DNA from: JBKEBQ01 sp047973225
GTDB lineage: Bacteria; Bacillota_I; Bacilli_A; Erysipelotrichales; Erysipelotrichaceae
Direction: 5' to 3'
NCBI GenBank assembly: GCA_047973225.1
Contig: JBKEBQ010000016.1
Coordinates: 6,861-70,860, forward strand
DNA length: 64,000 nt
The first letter of the stretch is position 1. Every line of letters begins with the position of its first letter. The notes under the pieces are model-generated. The model was not told the origin of the DNA, did not search any database, and saw nothing but the letters and a program-made list of their open reading frames with translations. This document shows, in pieces, positions 43,543 through 51,936 of this stretch. Position numbers and translations under genes: made by a program.

Positions 43543-44892
43543 TTATTGATTTGTTTCTGCTTGAAGCTGTTCTTGTTCATTTTTGTATTGTGCATTTCCC
43601 GCCAATACAAACGGAATAAATACCACCACATTAAGCGCAATACATACCAACTGATATATACCACCCATAATAGATCCCGTACCAATCATTCCACCAAAGA
43701 ACATCGGCATTGTCCATGGTACTACATAGCGGAATACTGGCATTAATCCAAACTTGATAAAGAGCATCCCAATAACGGTGTTCAACAGTGGGTTTAATAC
43801 ATAAGGAATCAACAATAATGGATTCAAAACAATTGGAATTCCAAATGCCAATGGTTCTTGTACATTGAAAATCATAGCTGGTAAACCAACTTTCGAAATA
43901 GCTCGCCAATCATCTCTTTTAGAAGCTATAAAGATGGCAATCGGTAGTGCAATCACATGTCCCAATCCCGCTTCGAAGAAACCGTTGGTAAAAATGTAAG
44001 ATGTTTCACCTGCCTGATTAGCAAGCTGCGCTGGCATATATACTAAATTTTGAATAACCGCAGTTACATTGTGACCATGGATTCCAAACCACCAGAAAAT
44101 CCAAATTAAAAATTGATAAATAAGTGAGAATCCCAAACCTTGCGAAAAGCCCATAAGTGGCGCTTGCAAAGCAGCATATAATACATCATTGAGTGCTGGT
44201 TGACTAATCCATGTCAAAATTGATTGGAATAGCGTAACCATAAATAGTACAATAATTACCGGAATCAACACCGCAAAAGAATTCGAAACTGCAGGAGGAA
44301 CACTCTCTGGCATTTTGATTAGAATTTTTTCACTTTTTACCAATTTACAGTATATCCACGTAACGACCGTTGTTGTGATAATGGCAGTTAATACTGCAGA
44401 ACTTCCAAAATAAGCTGTTGAAAAAGCTCCAATGATATCTCCTGATTCACCCGTAACTGTTGCTGGTGTAATTAATAAATAACAAACCAGTGCCAATACC
44501 GCCGCAATAAATGGATCTTTATTCTTCCACATCTTTGCCAATCGATAGGCGAATGTTAATACCAATAATAACGAAAATATTCCAAACGTTACGGTTACAA
44601 CGGAACCACAAAGTCCTTGCAACTTACGACACATCTCAACAAATCCTGAATTTAAATACGCTTCACCTTCTAAACCAGTGAAGACCTTACCTAAATTCAA
44701 CCCTAAATCCCCTAAAATAGTTCCTGTTGGTTCAAATACCACCCAGTTGAAAATCCCAAAAAAGGAACCTCCAACAATAAATGGAATTAAGGAACTAAAG
44801 GAATCACGCATTGCCAATAAGTATTTATTGCTGGAAACAATATTTGCTAATGGCATTAATAATTTTTCTAATTTTTGAATAAATGTTTGCAT
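43543..44892 (-). CDS. PTS EIIC, lactose/cellobiose type
   Basis: Membrane permease (449 residues) of the lactose-cellobiose PTS family. About ten hydrophobic segments; the motifs FWWFGIHGHNVTAVIQN near 290 and NVQEPLAFGIPIVLNPLLLIP near 338 are typical of CelB-type EIIC (the NEP/QEP substrate region). N-terminus MQTFIQKLEKLLMPLANIVSSNKYL is the usual cytoplasmic helix. With the EIIB gene just upstream it imports beta-glucosides; the GH1 enzymes then cleave them. The matching EIIA gene is not in this cluster. Confidence 0.93.
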   Translation of the reverse strand: MQTFIQKLEKLLMPLANIVSSNKYLLAMRDSFSSLIPFIVGGSFFGIFNWVVFEPTGTILGDLGLNLGKVFTGLEGEAYLNSGFVEMCRKLQGLCGSVVTVTFGIFSLLLVLTFAYRLAKMWKNKDPFIAAVLALVCYLLITPATVTGESGDIIGAFSTAYFGSSAVLTAIITTTVVTWIYCKLVKSEKILIKMPESVPPAVSNSFAVLIPVIIVLFMVTLFQSILTWISQPALNDVLYAALQAPLMGFSQGLGFSLIYQFLIWIFWWFGIHGHNVTAVIQNLVYMPAQLANQAGETSYIFTNGFFEAGLGHVIALPIAIFIASKRDDWRAISKVGLPAMIFNVQEPLAFGIPIVLNPLLLIPYVLNPLLNTVIGMLFIKFGLMPVFRYVVPWTMPMFFGGMIGTGSIMGGIYQLVCIALNVVVFIPFVLAGNAQYKNEQEQLQAETNQ

Positions 44893-44913
44893 TTCACTTC
44901 TCCCTTCTATGTA

Positions 44914-45222
44914 TTATTTTTTGATCAAGTTTAATGCTTGTTGCAATACAGCTTCACCATTGATGGTTCCATAATTGCGCATATCAATTAACGCAATCGG
45001 ACAAACTCCATTTACCAACTTTTCAATCGTTGGCATCATATGACGAATTTGAGGTCCTATCAGTACACAATCAATTTTGGATTGTTCTAATACCTCTTCA
45101 AGCACTTCAACTGAATATGCATCAATTTCTACGTCAATCCCTAGTTCTTTAGCACTTTTTAACATTTTTTGTACTAATACTGATGTAGACATACCTGCAT
45201 TACAAGCCAACACAATTTTCAT
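44914..45222 (-). CDS. PTS EIIB, cellobiose type
   Basis: Phosphotransfer protein (102 residues). The phosphocysteine is C8 in KIVLACNAGMSTSVLVQKM, the CelA-type P-loop. Strand-helix pattern continues with CVLIGPQIRHM near 56-66. It starts the leftward beta-glucoside operon, with AAGGAG before its ATG. An EIIA (lactose-type) partner must come from elsewhere in the genome. Confidence 0.93.
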   Translation of the reverse strand: MKIVLACNAGMSTSVLVQKMLKSAKELGIDVEIDAYSVEVLEEVLEQSKIDCVLIGPQIRHMMPTIEKLVNGVCPIALIDMRNYGTINGEAVLQQALNLIKK

Positions 45223-45518
45223 AAGAAGTTCTCCTTTCTACTTTTATGATAGCACTTACAAACTTATGAAGTAAATAATATTTATCTAAATAATTTCATT
45301 TTTTACCATTTTCCCATAAATGGTTTAAATATCCAGTATATAAAGGATTATTTTGATTTATATGCGTCCATTTTGAAACCATATAAGGAGATTTTATTCA
45401 TTATTTGTGCTTAATTATGAAAATATATGGAAATAAAATGTTGTTCGTGTTTTAGAAAGTTGCCTTTTGTTGTTGTTTCTTGCATAATGAGGTCAAATAT
45501 TGATAATAGGAGGCAATC
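45223..45518. promoter_or_regulatory. Divergent beta-glucoside control region with inverted repeat
   Basis: Between the leftward PTS operon and the rightward GH1 gene. Inverted repeat ACCATTT-tcccat-AAATGGT at 45305-45324 is a candidate operator. A clear ribosome site AGGAGG precedes the rightward start at 45519. No antiterminator structure was recognised. Confidence 0.5.
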
Positions 45519-46973
45519 ATGATGAAAGAATTAAAATTTCCTAAAGACTTTTTATGGGGTGGCGCTTCTTGGGCGAGCGGTTTTGAAGGTGCAAGATGTG
45601 AAGATGGAAAATCCTTAGACGTGTGGGATGATTGGTTTGCGCGCGAGCCAGAACGTTTTTATGATCAAGTAGGACCAAATTCCACACTCAATATGTACCA
45701 CCGATATAAGGAATTTGTTCAATTATTAAGCGATTTGAACATGAATTCCTTTCGCTTTAGCATCAGTTGGGCACGTTTTATCCCCGACGGGAAAGGTGAA
45801 GTCAATCAAGCAGCTGTAAGCTTTTACCAAAATCTAATCGATGAATTGAAAAAACATGATATTGAACCGATCATTTGTTTATGGCATTTCGACTTACCAC
45901 TTTGCATGCAGGAGATTGGTGGATGGTTAAGTCGTAAGGTTGTTGAATACTTTACAAGCTATTGTGAACATGTATTTTCTTACTTCGCGAAACAAGTAAA
46001 GTACTTCGTTGTTTTAAACGAAGTCGGTGTTTTACCACAAGGCGGTTATCTTTATGATTTTCAACCACCCAATCGTATTGACTTCAAAGAGTCAATTCAA
46101 GCAGGATACCACCTTTTACTTGCTCAAGCCAAAGTCATTGCATGTTATCGCAAACATCACTACAACGGAGAAATCGGAACGGTATTAAACCCAAATCCTG
46201 TATATCCACGCAGTGACCATCCAGAAGATGTGAAAGCAGCTAAATTTGTTGATATGATTCGTGAACGCTTTTATCTAGATGTATCGATCAAAGGTGAACT
46301 ACCGAAAGATTTTTTAGCCTTTGTTAAAGAATATAGCCTTACCCCTAAAATGGCGGTTGAAGACACACAAGTATTAAAAAATAATACTGTTGATTTTTTG
46401 GGTGTTAACTATTATCAACCTTGTCGTGTGCAAACTCCTGACAGTAACTGGGAAGATACGAAATTAAAGTTCTATCCTGAAAATTCACGACAAAAACAAT
46501 CGGATCACTTTCCAAAGAAAGGGCAATTGATGCCCGAAAAATTTTATAAGATATATGATAAGCCCGACAAAAAAATGAATTTTTCTAGGGGCTGGGAAAT
46601 TTATCCAAAAGGTATTTATGATACGCTTATGCGCTTAAAAAATGAATATGGAAACATCAAATGTTACATTGGTGAAAATGGCATGGGGGTTGAAAACGAG
46701 GAACAATTCATCGATCAAAATGGTCAAGTCAATGATGCATATCGTATTGAATTTTACGATGAACATCTCTATTGGGTACACAAAGCCATCCAAGAAGGAA
46801 GCAATTGTTTCGGTTACCATGTTTGGGCACCTTTTGACAATTGGTCGCCAATCAATGCTTTTAAAAACCGTTATGGTTTTTACCGCTACGATACAAAGGA
46901 CAAGTCATTGACGATCAAAAAATCAGGATTATGGTTTTCGAATGTTTGTAAAGATAATGCACTAAAAAGATAG
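45519..46973 (+). CDS. GH1 6-phospho-beta-glucosidase, third copy
   Basis: Cytoplasmic GH1 enzyme (484 residues), divergent from the PTS operon. The nucleophile ENG is intact in CYIGENGMGVENE near 383, while the acid/base motif reads NEV (VVLNEVGVLPQ) instead of NEP; the glutamate is kept. N-terminus FPKDFLWGGASWASGFEG is normal. Third GH1 protein of the locus; likely to act on a different aryl- or disaccharide phosphate. Confidence 0.9.
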   Translation: MMKELKFPKDFLWGGASWASGFEGARCEDGKSLDVWDDWFAREPERFYDQVGPNSTLNMYHRYKEFVQLLSDLNMNSFRFSISWARFIPDGKGEVNQAAVSFYQNLIDELKKHDIEPIICLWHFDLPLCMQEIGGWLSRKVVEYFTSYCEHVFSYFAKQVKYFVVLNEVGVLPQGGYLYDFQPPNRIDFKESIQAGYHLLLAQAKVIACYRKHHYNGEIGTVLNPNPVYPRSDHPEDVKAAKFVDMIRERFYLDVSIKGELPKDFLAFVKEYSLTPKMAVEDTQVLKNNTVDFLGVNYYQPCRVQTPDSNWEDTKLKFYPENSRQKQSDHFPKKGQLMPEKFYKIYDKPDKKMNFSRGWEIYPKGIYDTLMRLKNEYGNIKCYIGENGMGVENEEQFIDQNGQVNDAYRIEFYDEHLYWVHKAIQEGSNCFGYHVWAPFDNWSPINAFKNRYGFYRYDTKDKSLTIKKSGLWFSNVCKDNALKR

Positions 46974-47224
46974 CAGATACATTTCAGCATACAATAAATC
47001 TTTTGTGTCCGTTTACTTGTATACATATATTCACAAAAAAAAGGTGATCATTTTACTAATCAACCTCTTTAAATAGCCTTCTTAGTATTTTTATGATTAA
47101 CATAATATACTATCTGTGAACTTATATATATATATCTAATCTTGAGAAAATTGGTTCATAGGAGTTCTTTATAATTCCAACTTCATTTTACAATACAGGA
47201 ATGTAACTTAGGTTAAAAAAAGAC
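46974..47224. other. Gene-free stretch before tRNA-Asn
   Basis: About 250 AT-rich bases with no supported gene or terminator. Nothing is seen beyond imperfect short repeats. Confidence 0.4.
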
Positions 47225-47253
47225 TTGCCACTCAGGTGCGTTCATGCTATTAT
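47225..47253 (+). promoter_or_regulatory. tRNA-Asn promoter
   Basis: TTGCCA (47225-47230), 17 bases and TATTAT (47248-47253), 14 bases before the tRNA; TATAAT at 47251-47256 is an overlapping alternative with a 20-base spacer. Confidence 0.55.
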
Positions 47254-47267
47254 AATATAGCATTCGC

Positions 47268-47343
47268 GCCTGAATAGCTCAGTTGGTAGAGCATCCGGCT
47301 GTTAACCGGCAGGTCACAGGTTCAAGTCCTGTTTCAGGCGCCA
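47268..47343 (+). tRNA. tRNA-Asn (anticodon GTT)
   Basis: 76 bases including encoded CCA. Acceptor stem GCCTGAA/TTCAGGC with discriminator G, D-arm AGCTCAGTTGGTAGAGC, anticodon GTT at 47301-47303 in the loop CTGTTAA flanked by the stem CCGG, T-arm ACAGGTTCAAGTCCTGT. A terminator follows at once. It is the likely integration site for the element whose integrase gene lies 130 bases downstream. Confidence 0.97.
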
Positions 47344-47355
47344 TAATTAGGCGCG

Positions 47356-47381
47356 AACACCGTATTAATCGGTGTTTTTTT
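47356..47381 (+). terminator. Terminator after tRNA-Asn
   Basis: Perfect 7-bp stem AACACCG/CGGTGTT, 7-base loop and T-run starting at 47375. It lies 12 bases beyond the CCA end. Confidence 0.9.
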
Positions 47382-47475
47382 ATGTTTTTAAAATCCTTTT
47401 CTTTTCAATATTCACATCTGTGACAATATTTTGTGATAAGAAATTAATTTTAACACGATAAATATTAGAGTTATA

Positions 47476-48627
47476 CTAATAAGCTGTGATTATATTTTCA
47501 AATTGACTATGCTCTCCAAAATTGAGTAAAATATTCTCATTTAATGTATTCACTATATTCTGTTGTGGATTTGGGAACATATGCCCATAGACACTTAAAA
47601 CGATTTCTACAGTATCGCCAACTCGGTCTGCTATTTCATATGGGTTTAATCCTTTTGAAATCAAATAACTTACATGAGAGTGACGTAATCCGTGTACAGT
47701 AATTCTTTTTATTCCAGCCTTCTTCGCGATATTATCTAAATGTCTTTTTGGAGTATTCTGCCCAATAGGTTTTATTCCACCAAATACATAATCATCTTCA
47801 CTATAATCTGGATTCATCATTTCATGTTGTTGATGCATTAATAACAAACGTTTAACATTTATATCCATAGCTACAATATGCGAACCTCCATTCTTTCTTC
47901 CACTCAATATTTTCTGTTCTTCCTTTGTTTTAACACTATCTTTTTTTATCTTGTCATTCACATGTCTATTAATTGTAATGATATCTGTTTTGAAGTCCAT
48001 ATCACGCCATTTAAGACCTCTTACTTCACCTTTGCGCATTCCTGTTAAATACAGAACCGAAAGCAAGCAATACCACTTAAAATGCGTCTCATGCTTTATC
48101 GCTTCATTAAACTCATCATCTGTCCAAAACTTTAGATCATCATGTGTTTTTATAATTTTTAGTGACCCAAATTTCTCACATGGATTACGCTCTATATAAT
48201 CATATTTAACTGCATAATTCATAATAGCCTTTAATAAACTAGTAACATGATTAATAGATTTATTTTTATATTTTTTTCCTTTTGGAGTTTTCTTTTTCAG
48301 CATTATGGACTGTAGTTCTTTTATATCATTCATTTTTATTTCATTAACATGCTTTTTTCCAAAATGCTTCTTAATATGTAATCTATATAAACTTTCTGCA
48401 CTATATGCACTCGAACTTTGATTGATTTCTAAATATTCAATATATTCATATGCTACTTTGTCTAAAACATTTTTCCGGGATATCTCTACTTCTAGTTGCT
48501 CAGGATAACCCATCTCAGCTCGAAGAGCATCACTTTTTGTACGAAAACCTCTTCTTGTAGTTTGTTTTCCATTTATATAGAATATACAAAACCAAGTTCT
48601 TCGCTTTTTATCTTTATAAACTGCCAT
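47476..48627 (-). CDS. int: Tyrosine recombinase (integrase)
   Basis: Site-specific recombinase (383 residues). An N-terminal arm-binding region (MAVYKDKKRRTWFCIFYINGKQ) is followed by a SAM-like core-binding domain (about 70-160) and the catalytic domain: first arginine in LTGMRKGEVRGLKW, HxLRH in HGLRHSHVSYLI, and the tyrosine nucleophile in SVYGHMFP. ATG 48627 is preferred because AGGTGAGG precedes it. Its end faces tRNA-Asn. Related to integrases of Tn916-like and other Bacillota elements. Confidence 0.9.
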   Translation of the reverse strand: MAVYKDKKRRTWFCIFYINGKQTTRRGFRTKSDALRAEMGYPEQLEVEISRKNVLDKVAYEYIEYLEINQSSSAYSAESLYRLHIKKHFGKKHVNEIKMNDIKELQSIMLKKKTPKGKKYKNKSINHVTSLLKAIMNYAVKYDYIERNPCEKFGSLKIIKTHDDLKFWTDDEFNEAIKHETHFKWYCLLSVLYLTGMRKGEVRGLKWRDMDFKTDIITINRHVNDKIKKDSVKTKEEQKILSGRKNGGSHIVAMDINVKRLLLMHQQHEMMNPDYSEDDYVFGGIKPIGQNTPKRHLDNIAKKAGIKRITVHGLRHSHVSYLISKGLNPYEIADRVGDTVEIVLSVYGHMFPNPQQNIVNTLNENILLNFGEHSQFENIITAY

Positions 48628-48695
48628 TTTATCTACCTCACCTTTAAATTTTTCTTTATATAACTTATCGATAAGTTTAGTAGCTAACAAAATTA

Positions 48696-48884
48696 TTAAT
48701 TGCTTAACCATTCATCAAAAAATTCTTTAACAATTCTTATATTTGTTCCTATCTTCTTATATCTAAAATGATTTTCTTTAACTAACTCATAGGCTTTTTT
48801 CCTCCCAATTTTCAAAATGATCATAATGTCTTTTACAGTGTAAACTTGCTCATTACTTATCATTGCACTAATTTCTCTCTCCAT
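48696..48884 (-). CDS. xis: Excisionase-like DNA-binding protein
   Basis: A 62-residue protein with a MerR-like winged helix-turn-helix (YTVKDIMIILKIGRKKAYELVKEN) and the wing FRYKKIGTNIRI, the helix-turn-helix 17 (excisionase) pattern. It lies just upstream of the integrase, 69 bases from its start. It likely directs excision of the element. Ribosome site AGGAGGAAGAG precedes the ATG. Confidence 0.85.
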   Translation of the reverse strand: MEREISAMISNEQVYTVKDIMIILKIGRKKAYELVKENHFRYKKIGTNIRIVKEFFDEWLSN

Positions 48885-48895
48885 AACTCTTCCTC

Positions 48896-49063
48896 CTATA
48901 TATTAGTTATTTGCTTCATTTCTATCCATTGTGCAAACATCACTTTTACACATTTGTATTTTATAATTTTACTTTCATAGATAATCATACAACTAGCAAT
49001 ACAGTTATCTATGAAATGAGGATAGCAAAAGTACATATCCTCATTCAAAACTATTTCTTTCAT
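48896..49063 (-). CDS. Possible 55-residue orf upstream of xis
   Basis: A 55-codon frame from ATG 49063 to TAG, in the element direction and ending 12 bases before xis. It begins MKEIVLNEDMYFCYPHFIDN; no known motif. No ribosome site precedes its ATG, so it may be a decayed gene rather than an active one. Confidence 0.3.
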   Translation of the reverse strand: MKEIVLNEDMYFCYPHFIDNCIASCMIIYESKIIKYKCVKVMFAQWIEMKQITNI

Positions 49064-49346
49064 CATTATTCAACAAATGTTGGTAAAACACTTTCATAAG
49101 TATTTCAACTTCTCCCCCGCCAGGAAGGTACTATTACAGCACAAGTATCATTATGCTCTTAATGTATCATCGCCAAACTTTTACCAAGAGTTTTTTATAT
49201 GTTAGTATTTATCGCTCATATCATTGCGTACCCATATCATGGCTCATATTAAAAGAACGTGTTAAATAATGGTATTCGATTTTCAAAGATCTATTAAGAC
49301 GTATGTCCTTCAATAACCACCACGTTTAAACTCAATTTGTCTCGGT
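49064..49346. other. Gene-free stretch in the element
   Basis: About 280 bases with no supported gene, terminator or repeat. It may be a remnant of deleted element genes. Confidence 0.35.
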
Positions 49347-49766
49347 TCAAAAATATTTTCCTAATATTACTTTTAAATTTCTTAGATCTAACAATATTGA
49401 AGATGATATTCTACTTCTATGAACTCCCTCAATTTTTGCAATTTGCTTCATTGACATATCTAAATAATAGTACATATATATTCTTCTTGATTGTTTTAAT
49501 GGAAGCATATGAATTGCATCAAAAAGAATTTTTTCCGTTTCCTTCTCTTCATATTCTTTTTGTGGTGTCTTAATATAGATAACAACACTATTTTCTATAC
49601 CATCTTTTCTGTCTAAAGAATAATAGGCTTTATTTCTTCGAACTTTTTCTCGATAGTTTTTTTCTTGCCTTTCATACTCTTTGAACACATCATATACAGC
49701 CTCATTTATTTCAATTATTTGATCTTCACTAATAAATGGATAAATATCTTTTAAATTAACTTTCAT
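49347..49766 (-). CDS. Sigma-70-like element protein
   Basis: A 139-residue protein resembling the small sigma-like factors of Tn916-type conjugative elements. The C-terminal helix-turn-helix of sigma region 4 is visible near 105-135 (MKQIAKIEGVHRSRISSSILLDLRNLK), preceded by FDAIHMLPLKQSRRIYMYYYLDMS, the region 4 start. Ribosome site GGAGG precedes the ATG. It probably once controlled element transfer or excision genes. Single copy here. Confidence 0.78.
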   Translation of the reverse strand: MKVNLKDIYPFISEDQIIEINEAVYDVFKEYERQEKNYREKVRRNKAYYSLDRKDGIENSVVIYIKTPQKEYEEKETEKILFDAIHMLPLKQSRRIYMYYYLDMSMKQIAKIEGVHRSRISSSILLDLRNLKVILGKYF

Positions 49767-50481
49767 TATTTTTCCTCCGTTAAGTAAGCTACTTCTATAA
49801 CCAACTCAACGAAGGTGGTGCACGAGCATTCACAGAATGTAGTGCGGTATATTTAACAACTGCAACAACTAAATATTCAACTATTCTATAGCAAATAAAA
49901 ATCCCTTCTTATGTAGATATTTAAGAGGGATTAATAGAAATCTATTCACACATTTTTTTATACAAAACATTTTCTCTATCCTCCTATAACAACCACTTTT
50001 CTTTACTGATAATTAACTTTCAGTTTGATTTAGTTGTCACCTATTTAGATGTCAAAGAACCATATCTTCATATACCACCATGTGAAATCAAAAATTGTCC
50101 TGCTTTATATAAAAATTATTAAATTCGTATTCCTTTATACTTCTTCTATTTCTACAAAAAAACACCTCCTTTCAGAGATGCTTATATTGCATAAAGGTAC
50201 AAATATAGTCCGTATTATACAGTGATATAATCATATTGGTTAGTCTATTATTGGTAATTTTCCATAGTTGCTTCATCCAATAGTAGATACTATTGCACTG
50301 CTTTACTAAACTATTCCTTAATTCTTCGATTTGCCCATTTCCTATCATCTCTCTTCGATTCAATATTTCTTTTATACTGGTGACGATTTATTGAGCAAAA
50401 ATATATTTATATTATTAAAATATATTTTTTTCTTTTCACAAATAATATTTCTAATAGAATTTACACATAACAAAATAAAAT

Positions 50482-50511
50482 AAAACGAGACTTTTAATTT
50501 AGCCTCGTTTT
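50482..50511. terminator. Terminator-like hairpin
   Basis: Perfect 8-bp stem AAAACGAG/CTCGTTTT with a 14-base loop and T-rich flank on both strands. It could end leftward transcription reading past lacI at 50766. Confidence 0.6.
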
Positions 50512-50631
50512 GTTTCCTGTTTATATTTATTGATTTACGTAAAATAAGCAATAGTATCAACTCCGTTAGATCGCATGTGAATAAGGAGGCTCACAACCAG
50601 TATGTCATTACAAATAGGAATAAATCGATAA

Positions 50632-50665
50632 AATGGTTTACCGGTTTACCATTCTATTATATACT
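50632..50665 (+). promoter_or_regulatory. Orphan promoter with overlapping operator
   Basis: GGTTTACC occurs twice in tandem (50635-50650), making with its AATGGT/ACCATT ends an imperfect 22-bp palindrome. It includes a rightward promoter TTTACC (50637-50642), 17 bases and TATACT (50660-50665). No gene follows rightward; the transcript would run into the 3' end of lacI on the opposite strand. Confidence 0.4.
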
Positions 50666-50765
50666 ATTCAAGATAATTATGTCAATTTGTAAAATTCATT
50701 TAAAAAAGCAGCTAACTAAATCAATGTTATTGCTGCTCAGAATGATAATATGTAGTTAAAGTATT

Positions 50766-51788
50766 TTATTTGTTATTAAATTGAGTAGACTCATTCCAAC
50801 TAACATTACAACTTAAAACTTGCTGATGATTAATTTCATTTCGACTCTCTATTTGATCAATTAGAATAGTTGCTGCTTGCTGTCCTTCTTGAAATGCGGG
50901 TTGAACGATTGTAGAAACACTTGGTGAAGATAAATTTGTCCATTCTGTATTATCAAAACCTAGCAAACCAATATATTCTTGATATTCTTTAAATTGCTCT
51001 TTTAGAACGACAAAAACTGCAGGTAACGCCCAACAATTGGGAACAAATATCATTGTTCTAATTTCCTTATTCACGTGTGACAAAATAAACTTGCGAATTT
51101 TTTCTACATTAGAGTCTGTATCATAATCTTCTATAATTAGTTTTTCATATTCAATATTACTATCGCCTAGAGCATCTATAAACCCCTTTGCGCGTTCCAT
51201 CCTTGTTGACAGAAGACTTGGATCAGCTGTAATAAGTAAAAATCTTTCATATCCCATAGTCAATGTTTCCTTTGTAGCATCATATGTAGCATCGTAGTTA
51301 TTCGTTTTCACCCAGCTTGATTTATTATCATAAATCTCACTATCAAAAAATACAGTAGGTTTATTTAATTCTGCTAGCCTGTTTGAATGTCTCCTAAATT
51401 GTGATGTTGGTTGAACTATAAATCCGTCAACGCCCATAGACAGCATTCGCTCAATATATGTTCCTTCATAATTCGAATCATAATTTGAATTACCTACAAT
51501 TATTTGATAGCCTGACTTATTCGCAACATCCTCAATGCCTTTTACAATTTGATTTGAAAAAGCGTTTGTAATATCGCCTATAATAACACCCATTAATTTC
51601 GAACCCTTCGAGTTCAATGTGCGAGCAACAATACTTGGCTTATATCCTGTATCCGCTATTGCCTTCTCAATTCTTTTTCTAGTTTCCTTTGACATTTTGG
51701 AGTCTTTTCCATTTAAATAAAACGATACTGTAGTCTTAGATACTCCTGCCATTTCAGCGATTTCTTTAATAGTTATTTTCTTACTCAT
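50766..51788 (-). CDS. LacI-family regulator of the arabinose region
   Basis: A 340-residue LacI/GalR regulator. HTH and hinge at 5-29 (TIKEIAEMAGVSKTTVSFYL), sensor domain from about 60 (GSKLMGVIIGDITNAFSNQI). It is the last gene of the arabinose/PTS segment in the leftward direction and has a palindromic site just upstream of its start, so self-control is likely. Effector is unknown; arabinose or its phosphates are plausible. It is about a third identical by eye to the LacI gene at 22.3-23.4 kb. Confidence 0.9.
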   Translation of the reverse strand: MSKKITIKEIAEMAGVSKTTVSFYLNGKDSKMSKETRKRIEKAIADTGYKPSIVARTLNSKGSKLMGVIIGDITNAFSNQIVKGIEDVANKSGYQIIVGNSNYDSNYEGTYIERMLSMGVDGFIVQPTSQFRRHSNRLAELNKPTVFFDSEIYDNKSSWVKTNNYDATYDATKETLTMGYERFLLITADPSLLSTRMERAKGFIDALGDSNIEYEKLIIEDYDTDSNVEKIRKFILSHVNKEIRTMIFVPNCWALPAVFVVLKEQFKEYQEYIGLLGFDNTEWTNLSSPSVSTIVQPAFQEGQQAATILIDQIESRNEINHQQVLSCNVSWNESTQFNNK

Positions 51789-51831
51789 TTATAATCTCCT
51801 AAGTCTTTACAAGTATTATATAAAAATAAAC

Positions 51832-51852
51832 CAGTTTAGTAAACTGTTTACT
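51832..51852. promoter_or_regulatory. Operator-like palindromes before lacI
   Basis: Two overlapping perfect palindromes: CAGTTTAGTAAACTG (51832-51846) and AGTAAACTGTTTACT (51838-51852), both built on GTTTA/TAAAC. They lie 44 bases upstream of the lacI start. The second is a well-formed LacI-family operator. Confidence 0.65.
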
Positions 51853-51936
51853 TACAAATGATATATTAGATTTCATTTGTAATTCTTGTTAGAACCATAG
51901 TTTTCTTATTTGTAGTTTATTAAATGATGTAATAGT

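Larger units (their letters stand above)
47344..49766. mobile_element. Remnant of an integrative element at tRNA-Asn
   Basis: A tyrosine integrase, an excisionase and a small sigma-like protein lie in one direction just beyond the 3' end of tRNA-Asn, the usual place for integration. The set resembles the control end (int, xis, sigma-like orf) of Tn916-type elements, but no relaxase, conjugation or cargo genes follow before chromosomal-looking genes at 50.8 kb. No second copy of the tRNA 3' end was found in the next 3 kb, so the right boundary is not known. The limits given cover only the recognised genes. Confidence 0.6.
49767..50765. other. Gene-poor 1 kb, probable element scar
   Basis: No gene could be supported. 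Short frames of 60-63 codons on either strand lack ribosome sites and known motifs. The region holds a hairpin terminator (50482-50511) and an orphan promoter with operator (50632-50665), listed separately. The state fits decayed element DNA between the sigma-like gene and the chromosomal-looking LacI gene. Confidence 0.45.

Noticed and set aside
50172..50363. Leftward frame of 63 codons in the gene-poor region
   Set aside because: No ribosome site and no recognisable domain; similar frames are expected by chance in AT-rich DNA.
50577..50759. Rightward frame of 60 codons beginning near 50577
   Set aside because: It overlaps the promoter-operator at 50632-50665 and reads as low-information hydrophobic sequence without a ribosome site.
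47344..51000. A second copy of the tRNA-Asn 3' end as right att site
   Set aside because: No stretch matching the last 15-20 bases of the tRNA gene was found by eye; it may lie beyond or be lost.
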